Counted from the stretch's first letter, positions 8,334 through 19,478 are shown. The stretch: DNA of 64,000 bases from Leptospira neocaledonica (GCF_002812205.1 NZ_NPEA01000004.1:1-64000), one strand, 5' to 3'. Notes: generated by a model not told the origin, from the sequence alone. Numbers and translations: made by a program.

Positions 8334-9848
8334 TTATTGGGCAGCCGCTTTCTTCCTTAAGACGATATCAACCGCTTTCCAGGATCTCCAAGTGGTTCCT
8401 TCCCAGTTAACTGTTTCGTATCCTTCTTTTTCGACTTTCAATTTAATACCTCTGATCCCTGGAAAAGATTGGAAGAACATTCCATCTTCCTTGCGAGAGG
8501 TTCGAACTTCTCCATGATAAAAAAGTATTTTTTCATATTTGATATTCGCTACTAATGGAGTCCCATGTTCGTCTTTGATCTTAAAGTAAAGTTTACTTCC
8601 ATCAGCAATTTCTTCCAAAAGGATCGTCCAAGCCGGCCTTAAAGACTCTACAATTTTAGGAACATCGGAGTAAGGAGGATTTAAATGAGAAGATTCTATT
8701 AAATATGCAAGAGTTCCGTATTTAAAGAAATAATAATCTTGGTCGACTCCATCCACACCGTAGATATTTTTTTTGGCGCTGAAATTATGATTTGGATTTT
8801 TACTTTCTATGGAAGACGCAATCTTCTTACCCAAATTCCAAGCGAAGTCCGGCTCCGGATTAGAAGTTCCGTCTATCGTATAAGGAACTAAAATACAATT
8901 CGCAAAGGCGTGATAGCTGATAGAAGCGGCAAACCTTTCCTTTTCCGCTAAATTCATCATCGCTTGAGTTTCAGGTTCAGATCCTGGATAAGGCCCTCTA
9001 AAAAATACACTATTGGACAAAGAAGAAGTTTGGTTCGATTTTGTTTTTCCCCAAAAAAATGGATAGTTCCGATTGATATCCACCCCCGGATTATCTTTTT
9101 CGGAAATCTGTCCCCAACCAGGATATCCATTCTTTCTTCCCATAGACATATTCTCATGCCAGAATATTCTGGAGCCGTCAGGGTTCACGATCGGAACTAT
9201 CCATATCTTCAACTTCGCAAACAAATCACCATACTTCTTCTTATGTGCCAGAAGTTCATAGATCACATCATAACAATGTTCCACAGAAACTACTTCATTA
9301 GAATGATGAGCGCAGTTAAATAGAACGGAAATTTTATCTTCGTCCGGAATGGCAATATCCGTGAGTAAGATTGCTGGGATCTCTCTTCCTCTGCTCGATT
9401 TTCCGATGATCTTGTGCTCAGTATGTTTAGGAAAAAGGCGATGTACCCAATATAAATAATGAGAATTTAATATATTATCCTTATAACCTTTCTTGATATC
9501 GGCTAAAGCAAAAATAGACTCCGATAAAGAATCCTGGTAATTTCCGGAATAGTATTTGAAAGGCATTCCCTTTGCGATATTGATCCCTTCTTTAGGAAAA
9601 CCATAAACTTTTAGTTTTTCCCTAGGTATCACCGCATAACTATGATCCTTCTCTATAAATGTATAAGGAACTTCCCAAGAAGTTGCCTTCTCAAATTCTT
9701 CCCTTGCGTTTTTATCTATTTTTAGAAGAACAGAAATCGAGCCGTCGTTTAACGGCCTAGAAGGAATGGTTTCCCTAAGTATAGAACAGGAAACTAGATA
9801 TGAATAAAAAAATAAGCCGAGTAGAGAGACCCGAAAGAAGCCCGTCAC
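8334..9848 (-). CDS. M14-family zinc carboxypeptidase, lipoprotein
   Basis: The 504-residue protein begins with a signal peptide ending in a lipobox (LVSC, Cys21). Residues 130-400 carry the M14 metallocarboxypeptidase set: His182 and Glu185 in HHSNE, the substrate-binding DINRNYP, His313 in SYH, and the catalytic Glu385 in YLIESSH. Zinc is therefore expected to be bound by His182, Glu185 and His313. The last 90 residues look like a carboxypeptidase-regulatory-like beta domain (a KLKVEKEGYETVNW type stretch). It probably trims peptides at the cell surface or in the periplasm. The EamA gene follows four bases downstream. Confidence 0.9.
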   Translation of the reverse strand: MTGFFRVSLLGLFFYSYLVSCSILRETIPSRPLNDGSISVLLKIDKNAREEFEKATSWEVPYTFIEKDHSYAVIPREKLKVYGFPKEGINIAKGMPFKYYSGNYQDSLSESIFALADIKKGYKDNILNSHYLYWVHRLFPKHTEHKIIGKSSRGREIPAILLTDIAIPDEDKISVLFNCAHHSNEVVSVEHCYDVIYELLAHKKKYGDLFAKLKIWIVPIVNPDGSRIFWHENMSMGRKNGYPGWGQISEKDNPGVDINRNYPFFWGKTKSNQTSSLSNSVFFRGPYPGSEPETQAMMNLAEKERFAASISYHAFANCILVPYTIDGTSNPEPDFAWNLGKKIASSIESKNPNHNFSAKKNIYGVDGVDQDYYFFKYGTLAYLIESSHLNPPYSDVPKIVESLRPAWTILLEEIADGSKLYFKIKDEHGTPLVANIKYEKILFYHGEVRTSRKEDGMFFQSFPGIRGIKLKVEKEGYETVNWEGTTWRSWKAVDIVLRKKAAAQ

Positions 9849-9920
9849 AGTAGTAATTTTCTGGAAGGGAATCGGAAAGAAAAGAAAGATTCAGTAATAG
9901 AAGGAATATTTATTGTTCCG

Positions 9921-9951
9921 TTCGGGAAAAAGGCTGAAACCCTTTCCCGAA
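9921..9951 (-). terminator. Hairpin downstream of DUF2147 gene
   Basis: TTCGGGAAA pairs with TTTCCCGAA, and GG/CC inside it extend the stem. It lies about 20 bases past the stop of the minus-strand gene at 9970. The T run expected after it on that strand is weak, so termination is inferred from position and stem strength. Confidence 0.5.
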
Positions 9952-9969
9952 TCGGTAATGATCTTTAAA

Positions 9970-10419
9970 TTATTTTTTCTGCCAGAATTGAGAACGGCCT
10001 ATCAAGGAGAATCCTATATAACCGCGGACTTCTAATTTTTTTCCACCCTCGGTTGCTTTCAGACTACATTTGTACCAAGTTCCATCATTTGGATCTAAGA
10101 TACGTCCGCCCGTCCATTTGTCTCCATCAGCCGATAACCCTTTAATGATTACCATTCCTAAGATTGGTTTATCTTTTTCAGGTCCATCACATTCGGTACA
10201 ACGAGCAGGTTTTCCATCCTTATCGTTCGGATCAATAAGGCTCAGGATTTTTCCGAAAATTTTTCCGTCCTTCTCATAGATCTCAACTGTAGATTCTTCC
10301 TTGGTTCCTGCGTCATTAAATGTTCTCCAAACTCCTGTAACTGGAGCAGGATCGGCGGAAAGACTAAATGCTCCCGCAAAGAATAAAGCGAATAAGAATA
10401 TTACGTTGATTCTCTTCAC
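9970..10419 (-). CDS. DUF2147-family exported protein (paralog 1)
   Basis: The 149-residue protein has a signal peptide cut near SLSADP, followed by a complete DUF2147 domain: GVWRTFNDAGTKEESTVEIYE, two cysteines in CTEC, IIKGLSADGDKWTGGRI, and a C-terminal GYIGFSLIGRSQFW. DUF2147 proteins are small periplasmic beta-barrel-like proteins of lipocalin type with unknown ligand. The neighbour at 10479-10928 has the same length and is clearly related throughout, so this is a tandem duplication. The two are on the same strand with a terminator between them, so they may be expressed separately. Confidence 0.88.
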   Translation of the reverse strand: MKRINVIFLFALFFAGAFSLSADPAPVTGVWRTFNDAGTKEESTVEIYEKDGKIFGKILSLIDPNDKDGKPARCTECDGPEKDKPILGMVIIKGLSADGDKWTGGRILDPNDGTWYKCSLKATEGGKKLEVRGYIGFSLIGRSQFWQKK

Positions 10420-10439
10420 AAAATCACCTCGTTAAAATA

Positions 10440-10466
10440 GAAATAAAACGGGGAGAACTCTCCCCG
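10440..10466 (-). terminator. Rho-independent terminator
   Basis: On the minus strand CGGGGAG pairs with CTCCCCG around a four-base loop and is followed by TTTTATTTCTATTTT. It lies just after the stop of the gene at 10479-10928 and separates the two DUF2147 genes. Confidence 0.8.
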
Positions 10467-10478
10467 CCACTTGGAATT

Positions 10479-10928
10479 TTATTTTTTAAGCCAAGTCTGA
10501 GTTCTACCGATCAATGAGAAACCGATGAACCCTCTAACGCTCAATTTAGCACCACCATCAGTGGCTTTTAATTTACATTTATATATTTTACCGTTATTAG
10601 GATCCATGATGGTTCCTCCGGTATATTCGTCATCGTCTAGGCTTAAACCTTTGATGATAACAAGTCCAATAACCGGTTTGTCTTTATCTGCACCTTCACA
10701 CTTGGTACAAATTTTCGGCTTGCCATCTTTATCCAAAGGATCTCTTAAGCTAGCGATTTTTCCGTAAATTTTGCCGCCAGCCTCGTAGATCTCTACTACG
10801 GACTTTTCTTTACCGTCTTCGTCATCAATGGTTTTCCATTTTCCGACTACTGGAAGCGCGTCAGCAAATGTGGATTCACCCACTAAAAACGCCGCCAAAA
10901 CGACAAACAAAACGAGTGATTTTTTCAT
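10479..10928 (-). CDS. DUF2147-family exported protein (paralog 2)
   Basis: The 149-residue protein has a signal peptide (MKKSLVLFVVLAAFLVG, cut near TFADA) and a DUF2147 domain with the same blocks as its neighbour at 9970-10419: GKWKTIDDEDGKEKSVVEIYE, CTKC, IIKGLSLDDDEYTGGTI and RGFIGFSLIGRTQTW. The identical length and ungapped match indicate a fairly recent duplication. This copy is more charged. About 200 AT-rich bases separate it from the divergent lipoprotein gene at 11139. The periplasmic location is from the signal peptide. The ligand or role is unknown for the family. Confidence 0.88.
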   Translation of the reverse strand: MKKSLVLFVVLAAFLVGESTFADALPVVGKWKTIDDEDGKEKSVVEIYEAGGKIYGKIASLRDPLDKDGKPKICTKCEGADKDKPVIGLVIIKGLSLDDDEYTGGTIMDPNNGKIYKCKLKATDGGAKLSVRGFIGFSLIGRTQTWLKK

Positions 10929-11138
10929 TTTTGATTAACCCCTTAACGTTTCTATTGAAATCGGTTATATTTAGTCTTCTTTGGAACCTAGCAAGCAAAC
11001 TATTCTTCGAACCAATTTTTTTGCTCAAAAAACCATGATTTTACGGGAAAGAAATAAGGTTTTACGCAAAAACATGTAGTCTTATAGGTTAATTATAAGA
11101 GAAGCCCGGTTTTTACTAGTTTTCTCAGAGTATTCTTT

Positions 11139-12296
11139 ATGTTTTCGAATCGTTTCCTCCCCTATTTACGCGTATTTCTATCCGTCCTTATCTCGGTATT
11201 TTTCCTTTTTTATTGCTCTCAAGAAGATAAAAGTTCCAAAACAAATGATTTAGTCGCGTTATCCTTACTCACAAACAGGGATCAGGTTGCGGAGGCTTTG
11301 ACCTCGGCTATGGATCCTATATCAGGTTCTATGGAAGGTTTAAGCGGAGAAGGCGCATCGGTTGCTATCCGAGGAAATCGTATCAGTTGGCCGGAAAGGA
11401 TCAGTGCCCTAGGACATCGAATTTGGAATAAAGGACCTGATTTCGGAGAATTAGAAGCCTATAATTTCTCATTTAGTTGTTGGGGAGGCGGAAATTATTC
11501 TAGACAAGTATCTTCTACTGATGCAAACGCGTATGACTTCTTGGATTATATTCTGAATGGGAACGATCCTTCTTCTTCTTTCTTAGTTTCTAAAGAATTC
11601 GGGAATTGTAAATTTTTGCCTTTCAGCAATTGGACTATCGATGGGTTGACTGAAAACATTTGGAGTAATCTTTCCGCTTCTTCTCCTTTCGTACAAAACG
11701 GTACGAACTTGAAAATTGGAGTAAATCGTACGATCCAAAATTCATCCCAAGGAATTTCCATAAAGGCTACTGGAACAGGCGCACCACTTTCGTACGCCGC
11801 TGGAACTCCAACCACTAACCAGGCCTATTCTTTAACATGGAATAATATTCTTACTGGAGCTTCTCCTGGAATTTCCTCATATTCCCAAGATGTTTCCGTT
11901 TTGAGAGAAGGTTATTCAGGAACGGATCTGATTTTTTCTCACCAGGTTTCTTCCTTGAGTTCTTTGCAGTACGGTGCGGATAGAAGCGACTCTAATCCTT
12001 TATCCTGGTACCGTTTATGGAGTGCCGGTTCTTTACAAGTAGTCCATTTGGAAAAAAATTTCACATTAACTGTTTCGGTAGATGAACCGGTAAAATGGAA
12101 ATACGTGGATTGCCTTCCTAGATCGGGAAAAGTATCCTTCACCCTGAGCGGAGATCTGACAGGTACCGGATCCATCTCCTTCTCAAGTGGATCAGGATAT
12201 TATGTGTATACGGTGACTGATTCTAATGGAAATAATTCTACAGAGCAGGGAAATCTAGATTTCTCTTCTTGCAGCGTTCCACTTTTTATTCTCTAA
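11139..12296 (+). CDS. Hypothetical lipoprotein
   Basis: The 385-residue product opens with a long hydrophobic signal sequence ending in a lipobox (LFYC, Cys29). After it comes DLVALSLLTNRD, which recalls the SLVLALLGRN start of the tandem lipoproteins at 313-1778 and seems to be a habit of this genome's lipoproteins. The body is rich in Ser, Gly, Asn and aromatic residues with predicted beta strands and four or more cysteines. No known domain is visible. It lies 65 bases before the SUMF1-type gene and on the same strand, so co-transcription is possible. Confidence 0.75.
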   Translation: MFSNRFLPYLRVFLSVLISVFFLFYCSQEDKSSKTNDLVALSLLTNRDQVAEALTSAMDPISGSMEGLSGEGASVAIRGNRISWPERISALGHRIWNKGPDFGELEAYNFSFSCWGGGNYSRQVSSTDANAYDFLDYILNGNDPSSSFLVSKEFGNCKFLPFSNWTIDGLTENIWSNLSASSPFVQNGTNLKIGVNRTIQNSSQGISIKATGTGAPLSYAAGTPTTNQAYSLTWNNILTGASPGISSYSQDVSVLREGYSGTDLIFSHQVSSLSSLQYGADRSDSNPLSWYRLWSAGSLQVVHLEKNFTLTVSVDEPVKWKYVDCLPRSGKVSFTLSGDLTGTGSISFSSGSGYYVYTVTDSNGNNSTEQGNLDFSSCSVPLFIL

Positions 12297-12360
12297 AAAT
12301 TTCTCTTGCATAAGAATGCGCCTGGGCGAATCCTCTTGGGAAAGGACTCTTCCAGGTTTG

Positions 12361-13251
12361 ATGAACTCATATTCCTTTCGTCCGATCCATTTTATCATTC
12401 TATTTTTATCCATAATCTTTTTGGTCGCTCCTCATGTGCTTGGATCTCCAGATCCGAGCAAACCCTGCTACGGAAAAAAGATCAAAGGAATGCAATGTAT
12501 TCCGGAAGGATATTTTATCCGAGGAAGTAATACACATGATCCTGACGAGGCCCCGGAACAAAAAATTTATCTCAGCGACTTCTTCATAGATCTTTACGAA
12601 GTCACAAATGAGGACTTCAGCAAATGTATAGAAGAAGGTTCCTGCAAAGATTGCCTATATAATGGGACCTGCGATTATATTGGCCCGGCTTACGGCGATC
12701 TGTATTTAAAACCCAAACAACCTGTGCTCGGAGTCAGTTGGTATACTGCAAAAGAATACTGTGAATGGTTGGGCAAAAGACTTCCAACGGAAGCGGAATG
12801 GGAGAAGGCAGCGAGAGGTCCGAAAGGGAATTTATTTCCCTGGGGCAACAGACCCGCAAACTGTAAGTTAGCCGTCATCGAAGAAGATGAGCGAAAAGGT
12901 TGTGTTTATAAAAAAATCAATCCTCCGAATTTAATGCCCACGGCTCCGGTAGGAAGTAGACCTGCCGGAGTATATGGGCTTTTTGATATGGCCGGAAATT
13001 CCTGGGAATGGGTCCAGGATTGGTACTCCGAAAATTACAAAGTTTGTGGAGAAGCCTGCAGCGGAAAAGATCCCAAAGGTCCCTGCGAAGGAGAAGATAG
13101 TTGTCCCGGTTTTGATAAAAAAACCTTAAAAGGTGGATCCTGGTGGTGGCCCGCAAGTTATGCAAGAGGTTCCAAAAGGAGAGCCCATGTCCCTCAAAAT
13201 TACCCGGAATACCACCATTTTGGGTTTCGTTGTGCAAAAGACGCAGGTTAA
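12361..13251 (+). CDS. SUMF1/formylglycine-generating-enzyme family protein
   Basis: I favour the ATG at 12361, four bases after AGG, because the protein then begins with a signal peptide (MNSYSFRP, hydrophobic run, cut near VLGS). An upstream ATG at 12316 adds 15 charged residues. The mature 270 residues are one FGE-sulfatase domain: IPEGYFIRGS, DFFIDLYEVTNEDF, PVLGVSWYTAKEYCEWLGKR, LPTEAEWEKAARG, GNSWEWVQDWY, LKGGSWWW and the C-terminal FGFRCAKD. True formylglycine enzymes oxidise a cysteine of sulfatases, but many exported bacterial members lack that activity. No sulfatase is present in the window, so a binding or structural role is also possible. Confidence 0.85.
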   Translation: MNSYSFRPIHFIILFLSIIFLVAPHVLGSPDPSKPCYGKKIKGMQCIPEGYFIRGSNTHDPDEAPEQKIYLSDFFIDLYEVTNEDFSKCIEEGSCKDCLYNGTCDYIGPAYGDLYLKPKQPVLGVSWYTAKEYCEWLGKRLPTEAEWEKAARGPKGNLFPWGNRPANCKLAVIEEDERKGCVYKKINPPNLMPTAPVGSRPAGVYGLFDMAGNSWEWVQDWYSENYKVCGEACSGKDPKGPCEGEDSCPGFDKKTLKGGSWWWPASYARGSKRRAHVPQNYPEYHHFGFRCAKDAG

Positions 13252-13316
13252 AAAGCTATACAACTGACAGTGCTCTTATAAACAAATACGTAAGAAGCCA
13301 AAAATGGTTATGCGAA

Positions 13317-15407
13317 ATGAAAACAAAAAATCCAAAGAAACCTATCGTTTCTCTCTTGTTGGTCCTCCTACTGGGACAATGTGGACCTACAGAGCCTTCT
13401 CCAATCACAGGAATAGAAACTCCATCTACAAATTGGGAACAAGAAAAAAGTCCTTATATAATTTCTAACTGGGCGTTTTCCGAAATCCCTCCTGGTAATT
13501 TTTTCCATGGACATTTCCCTGTTTTGCCAGGGCAAAATTCCGAAAACCCTTCCGGCCAAGATTCTTACAAAATAGAATCCTTCTTAGCTGCGCCTTCTAA
13601 TATCTCGAATTATAATCCCAAACAAAAAGATTCCTCTTTTGTATTCTTTCATTCCGTAAAAAGAAGCAAAAACGATCTGGATATATTACTTTCTGCTTAT
13701 GTACCTTTTTGTCCGTCCGGATGTTATCTGGGAGTAAAATCGGAAGGCAAAGAGCAACTGATTATACCGGGAGAATCGGAAGATTCTTCCAAACCCAGGA
13801 TCGTAGTTATTCCATTCCAAAATGAAGAAGTGACTCTGGCCTTACAGTTATTCCCTTTTAACGGCCCCAGAAACATGATGGAAAATCCGATAGTGGGTAG
13901 CTTTTCGGAAATCCAAACCGTCTATCTGGTAAAAGCGCTTCGAGTATTATTATTTAGCTCTTTGGAGTTTTTTTCATTCTTCTTTTTTGCGTTCATTTAT
14001 ATAAGAAGGCCCCAAGATAAATTTAATCTTTCCTTCTCTCTTCTAAACTTATCTTTAGCTATCTGGTATCCCGCGTATGAAGGTTGGTTCCAATACGTAG
14101 TGGACTCTCCTTGGACTTGGGTCATTTTCGGATATTCCCTGGGAGCATTCCTTCCCATTCTATTTTATGAATTTACGATCGGAATCTTTCAGGCACCCAG
14201 AAACATCCCAGGAAGAATATTACAATTTCTTTTTATTCTGTTAACCATCTGGCCGTCTTTAGAATACGGACTCACAGGAGGACATCAATACTTCGGGAAG
14301 GTTGCCTTCCAGATATTTTTAGTCATATTAGTATTCTTTTATATGAATACTCTCTATATCTTTTTCAGATACAGATGGAGCAGTATTCTATCTTTCAGAT
14401 GGGTGGTCACAGGCTTGATACTTGTCGCAGTGTCTTCTTTTTACACTGTGATGAGTTTCGCAGGTTTCGGCACGGCTCAGCCTTGGGTAAACGAAAGCTT
14501 TTTAGTGTTAACATTACTTTTCAGTTTGGCACTCGCAAAAAGATACGCAGAAGTTTTCAGAGCCCTAGAAAAATCGGAAGGTAAGCTCAAATCATTAAAC
14601 GAATCTTTGGAAACAAAGGTAGAAGAAAGAACTAAAATTATAGAGCTCCAAAAAGCGGAACTTGTACAAAAAGGAAGAATTTTAGCGAAGGACCTTTCTA
14701 TTGCAGGAAAGATCCAAAATGCGTTACTTCCAACGGAACTCCCGGTTATTCCTAATGCAAGGATCTCTTATAGATACAAACCAATGATGGAAATAGGCGG
14801 AGACTTATTGGATGTGATCTACGACCCTTCCACAAGTTCTTTAGGAATGTTCATCGGAGATGTAACCGGTCATGGTGTTTCCGCAGCACTGTTGGCATCC
14901 ATGCTAAAAATGACTCTTGGGGATTGGTCTATTCTTCTACAAGATCCGTCTTCTCTTCTATTACATATTCGTAATCAATTCGAAGGCAAATTGGACGGTC
15001 ATTTTATCACAGCCACTTTAGTAACCGTGGATCTAAGGTCCGGCAAAACATTAATCGCAAATGCAGGACATCCGGAATGTCTTGTATTGAGAAAAAGTGG
15101 GCTCGTAGAATTTTATAGGCCCAAAGGAGTCGCGATCTACGAGGCGATCCCAACCACTTACCAAACAGAATCAGTGGACTTATTACCTGGAGACAAGGTA
15201 GTATTATATACGGACGGAATTCCCGATTCCAGAAATTCGGAGGGAGAATTTTTCGGAGAAGATCGTCTATCCGACCTGCTGAGGAAAAATTCTTTTAGAC
15301 CTCCTGAAGAACTTTGCGATTCGGTCATACATGGAGTTCAATCCTTTCAGGGAGAATTTCAACACCAAGACGATATGGCATTGCTGGTAGTGGAGTATTT
15401 GGGTTAA
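13317..15407 (+). CDS. Membrane-sensor SpoIIE/PP2C-type phosphatase, predicted lipoprotein
   Basis: The open frame runs from 13143, but the ATG at 13317 gives a proper lipoprotein signal peptide (MKTKNPKK, hydrophobic run, GQC). About 170 periplasmic residues follow, then seven hydrophobic segments, a short coiled coil, and a C-terminal PP2C/SpoIIE phosphatase domain. The last contains MEIGGDLLDV and FIGDVTGHGVSAALLASMLK, the metal-binding acidic motifs. The layout matches 7TM-DISM phosphatases that dephosphorylate anti-sigma-antagonist proteins or act in stress partner switching. No cognate antagonist is in the window. The N-terminal 58 residues of the longest frame overlap the SUMF1-type gene and are not believed. 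Confidence 0.88.
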   Translation: MKTKNPKKPIVSLLLVLLLGQCGPTEPSPITGIETPSTNWEQEKSPYIISNWAFSEIPPGNFFHGHFPVLPGQNSENPSGQDSYKIESFLAAPSNISNYNPKQKDSSFVFFHSVKRSKNDLDILLSAYVPFCPSGCYLGVKSEGKEQLIIPGESEDSSKPRIVVIPFQNEEVTLALQLFPFNGPRNMMENPIVGSFSEIQTVYLVKALRVLLFSSLEFFSFFFFAFIYIRRPQDKFNLSFSLLNLSLAIWYPAYEGWFQYVVDSPWTWVIFGYSLGAFLPILFYEFTIGIFQAPRNIPGRILQFLFILLTIWPSLEYGLTGGHQYFGKVAFQIFLVILVFFYMNTLYIFFRYRWSSILSFRWVVTGLILVAVSSFYTVMSFAGFGTAQPWVNESFLVLTLLFSLALAKRYAEVFRALEKSEGKLKSLNESLETKVEERTKIIELQKAELVQKGRILAKDLSIAGKIQNALLPTELPVIPNARISYRYKPMMEIGGDLLDVIYDPSTSSLGMFIGDVTGHGVSAALLASMLKMTLGDWSILLQDPSSLLLHIRNQFEGKLDGHFITATLVTVDLRSGKTLIANAGHPECLVLRKSGLVEFYRPKGVAIYEAIPTTYQTESVDLLPGDKVVLYTDGIPDSRNSEGEFFGEDRLSDLLRKNSFRPPEELCDSVIHGVQSFQGEFQHQDDMALLVVEYLG

Positions 15408-15479
15408 TTTAAAGAGTCTATATTTTTCCAATTAATAGAAAACGCGCGAACGGATATGGATTTCCGTCCTCCTATCGAT

Positions 15480-16403
15480 TCAGGCACGACTATGTTCCGT
15501 GATTTTTAAAGAAAGTAATGAATTTGAATATTTGGGTAGATGTAAATCTTCTGCGAGTTTTGCTGCTTCATTCAAATACGAATTGATTAGATCGGAGATC
15601 TGCCTTTCTAACTGGATTTCTCCCAAAAGCCCTAAAACTTCCTGCTTTTTATTCCTTTTCCAGTCTTGCCTTTTGTCTTCCGGAAGAAAATAGATCATAG
15701 AGGAAATGTCCTCATTTTCCAAATCTTCATTCAGATCTTGGTAATCGTCCAAAAGTCTCCAGGCCACACCAAAGAATTCGTACATTCTCTTTACGAGTTC
15801 AGCTTGGTCTTTGGAGAAAAAAGATCTGGCAAGCAAATACGGTTGTAAGGACCAAATTCCCATTTGAGAACGAAATCTGGAAAGATGAGCTTCTAAACTT
15901 TCTGCAATCCCTAAATCCACAATGGATTTAAAGTATCTGTCTATAAATTCCTCTGCGATCAGCACACCGTCATGCACTTCTCTACCAAATAATTTGCTAG
16001 ATTGAGCATATCTAGTCCAAGCCTCAGTCCTAAGCTGAAGAATGATATGATTCGCTCTTAAAGATCCGTCTGTTAAATGATCATCAAGAGAATGAAGTAA
16101 TAATGCAGAAGAGTGAGACTCGAGTAGCAAAGTTAGCCATGGATTTTCCCAAGGCAATCCATGAGCAGACTCATTTATCCAATACAGGATAGAATAACTT
16201 GGACTATAATATTTTCTTAAAAAATTAAATCCTTCCGTTACGCTATTCTCGGAATATTTATATAAAAATAAGACCGCCTCAGTTCTGAGAGAAATCGGCA
16301 ATCCATAACAAATACTTAAAGCGGAACGATTCAGTAACTTGCAGAATTCTTCCGCCTCTCCGGGGTTATCCGAAAGACCGAAATCAAGCCTTTGCATGGC
16401 CAC
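15480..16403 (-). CDS. Isoprenoid-synthase-fold protein (class 1 type)
   Basis: The 307-residue, mostly helical protein has two acidic motifs at the spacing of class I terpenoid/prenyl synthases: LDDHLTDG (Asp107-Asp108) and LLDDYQDLNED (Asp219, Asp220, Asp223). In that fold such motifs hold magnesium and a prenyl diphosphate. The rest does not follow the standard polyprenyl synthetase consensus, and the first motif is not a full DDxxD. It could therefore be a squalene/phytoene-synthase-like enzyme, a polyprenyl synthase paralog, or a non-catalytic relative. It stands alone on the minus strand. The product cannot be named from sequence. Confidence 0.65.
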   Translation of the reverse strand: MAMQRLDFGLSDNPGEAEEFCKLLNRSALSICYGLPISLRTEAVLFLYKYSENSVTEGFNFLRKYYSPSYSILYWINESAHGLPWENPWLTLLLESHSSALLLHSLDDHLTDGSLRANHIILQLRTEAWTRYAQSSKLFGREVHDGVLIAEEFIDRYFKSIVDLGIAESLEAHLSRFRSQMGIWSLQPYLLARSFFSKDQAELVKRMYEFFGVAWRLLDDYQDLNEDLENEDISSMIYFLPEDKRQDWKRNKKQEVLGLLGEIQLERQISDLINSYLNEAAKLAEDLHLPKYSNSLLSLKITEHSRA

Positions 16404-16709
16404 ATATTGGAGAAATTTATTTTTTTTACCATTTATTTAATTTCTTCTAAGAAATTTTTGTGATAATTAAGGCTTTTCGAAGTTTCTTTCCGGAAATAAT
16501 ATTCCATTTTAGCATTTTAGAATTTAATAACAGTTTACCCTAATCAAGGTAAGCTATTTTCAGAATGTTGGATACAAGTTTATATTATGTCGCCTAATTT
16601 GAGGGCAATCTCTAAAAAAAGATACGTTATACTTCTTATTAATCTAAATCAAAATTCCATAAGATTATAAAATCGGAATACAGATTCCACTCCTTCCTGG
16701 ATATTTTTC
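16404..16709. other. AT-rich intergenic region
   Basis: About 300 AT-rich bases lie between the divergent isoprenoid-synthase-fold gene and a small gene. I find no RNA gene, repeat or strong hairpin. The promoters of both neighbours are expected here but no clear consensus pair can be named. Confidence 0.5.
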
Positions 16710-16973
16710 TTGAAGATTTTAAATCTTAAAAAAATCCTCCACGGATCGGCAGGAAGTAGTTTGAGAACTTTTTTAGATTTTATTCATACAGAAAAAACGA
16801 ACCATCCTCAATTTATACTTAGCATACAAAAAGAAGATCCCAAACTTTTACAGAATTGGTTCCAAACGATAGGTTATGATGTTTCTACCTGGGAATGTTC
16901 CAAGGTAATTGAAACATTTAGGACTACATTAGGTCATAAAAGAAAGGACTTGGACCCTTCTTCCCTACATTAA
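16710..16973 (+). CDS. Small hypothetical protein
   Basis: The 87-codon frame starts with TTG and encodes a mildly basic, soluble protein (MKILNLKKIL start, later FLDFIHTEK and NWFQTIGYDV) with no signal peptide or known motif. The amino-acid mix is protein-like, but the start is weak and no strong Shine-Dalgarno sequence precedes it. It lies alone between the isoprenoid-synthase-fold gene and the convergent exported protein. It could be a real small gene or chance. Confidence 0.4.
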   Translation: MKILNLKKILHGSAGSSLRTFLDFIHTEKTNHPQFILSIQKEDPKLLQNWFQTIGYDVSTWECSKVIETFRTTLGHKRKDLDPSSLH

Positions 16974-17018
16974 AATTTTATAATAACTATCCTAGGACTG
17001 AGTTCAGGTCACGGGAAA

Positions 17019-17753
17019 TTATATCGCAACCCCAAACAAGACCTGCAATTGAGCTCCATAGGGATTCTGATGAGTTCTTGCTTCTTTTTCAGGTTCCTGC
17101 CAATCTTTCTGCAATTGTCTATAATCCCAATTTGTATTGGTGCCGTACGAACCTCTTTGTTCATGAGTGGTTCTATCAGGATAGAATAGAATATTTCCTC
17201 CCACATGAATAAAAAATCCAGAGTTGAAAACATACCGGAAACCTGCCCCCGCAGAAAGAAAAAGTTTTTGTTGAGAAATATTCCAAGCATAGTCCCTATA
17301 ATTTCCGCTTGGAACATAGGTCTCTGTCTTTCTTTGTTTTTCCGAATATGTTTCTAGTCCTGCTCCTGCCGCAAAATAATAAGGACCGGAAAAAGGAAAC
17401 CATTCCATTTGGAGTGCCAATTGTCTTTGGATCTTTTCTGAATTTGTAAGCGTGAATACTCCTGATAGATCAGATTGCACGCCATTCACATCCAAATCGA
17501 ATCTTTGGATTACTCTTTGTTCTTGCCATTGCAGAGAAGCGGCCAATTTGGAAGAAAATTGGATCCCTGAACCGAACCAACTCAAACCGTTTGAAGTAAA
17601 CCCTCCAATGAAAAATTTTCTGGAATTTCTTCTTTCTGCCTGCTCGAGTTCACCTGGAACAGGAGCAAGATTATTGTTTCCTTGGGCAAAAGCCGCAGGT
17701 GCAATAAATAAGAAGAATGCAAAAATAATTTTTTGAACGAGTTTTTGTTTCAT
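17019..17753 (-). CDS. Exported outer-membrane beta-barrel-like protein
   Basis: The 244-residue protein has a clear signal peptide cut at AFAQG. The mature part is made of alternating polar and hydrophobic strands with many Tyr, Phe and Gly residues (LFLSAGAGFRYVFNSGFFIHVG, QLQVLFGVAI at the end), typical of an eight- to ten-strand outer-membrane barrel. I recognise no named family. It is 50 bases downstream of thiC on the same strand, so it may be read from the same transcript. A direct link to thiamin is not shown. Confidence 0.75.
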   Translation of the reverse strand: MKQKLVQKIIFAFFLFIAPAAFAQGNNNLAPVPGELEQAERRNSRKFFIGGFTSNGLSWFGSGIQFSSKLAASLQWQEQRVIQRFDLDVNGVQSDLSGVFTLTNSEKIQRQLALQMEWFPFSGPYYFAAGAGLETYSEKQRKTETYVPSGNYRDYAWNISQQKLFLSAGAGFRYVFNSGFFIHVGGNILFYPDRTTHEQRGSYGTNTNWDYRQLQKDWQEPEKEARTHQNPYGAQLQVLFGVAI

Positions 17754-17804
17754 ACGTGTCCGTCCAGCCGATCCAGGATTCCAAATTTCTTTGGAAAGGT
17801 CAAG

Positions 17805-19478
<1,674 letters not shown>

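Noticed and set aside
12316..12360. Upstream start for the SUMF1-type gene
   Set aside because: It would put 15 charged residues before the signal peptide, and the later ATG has AGG at four bases.
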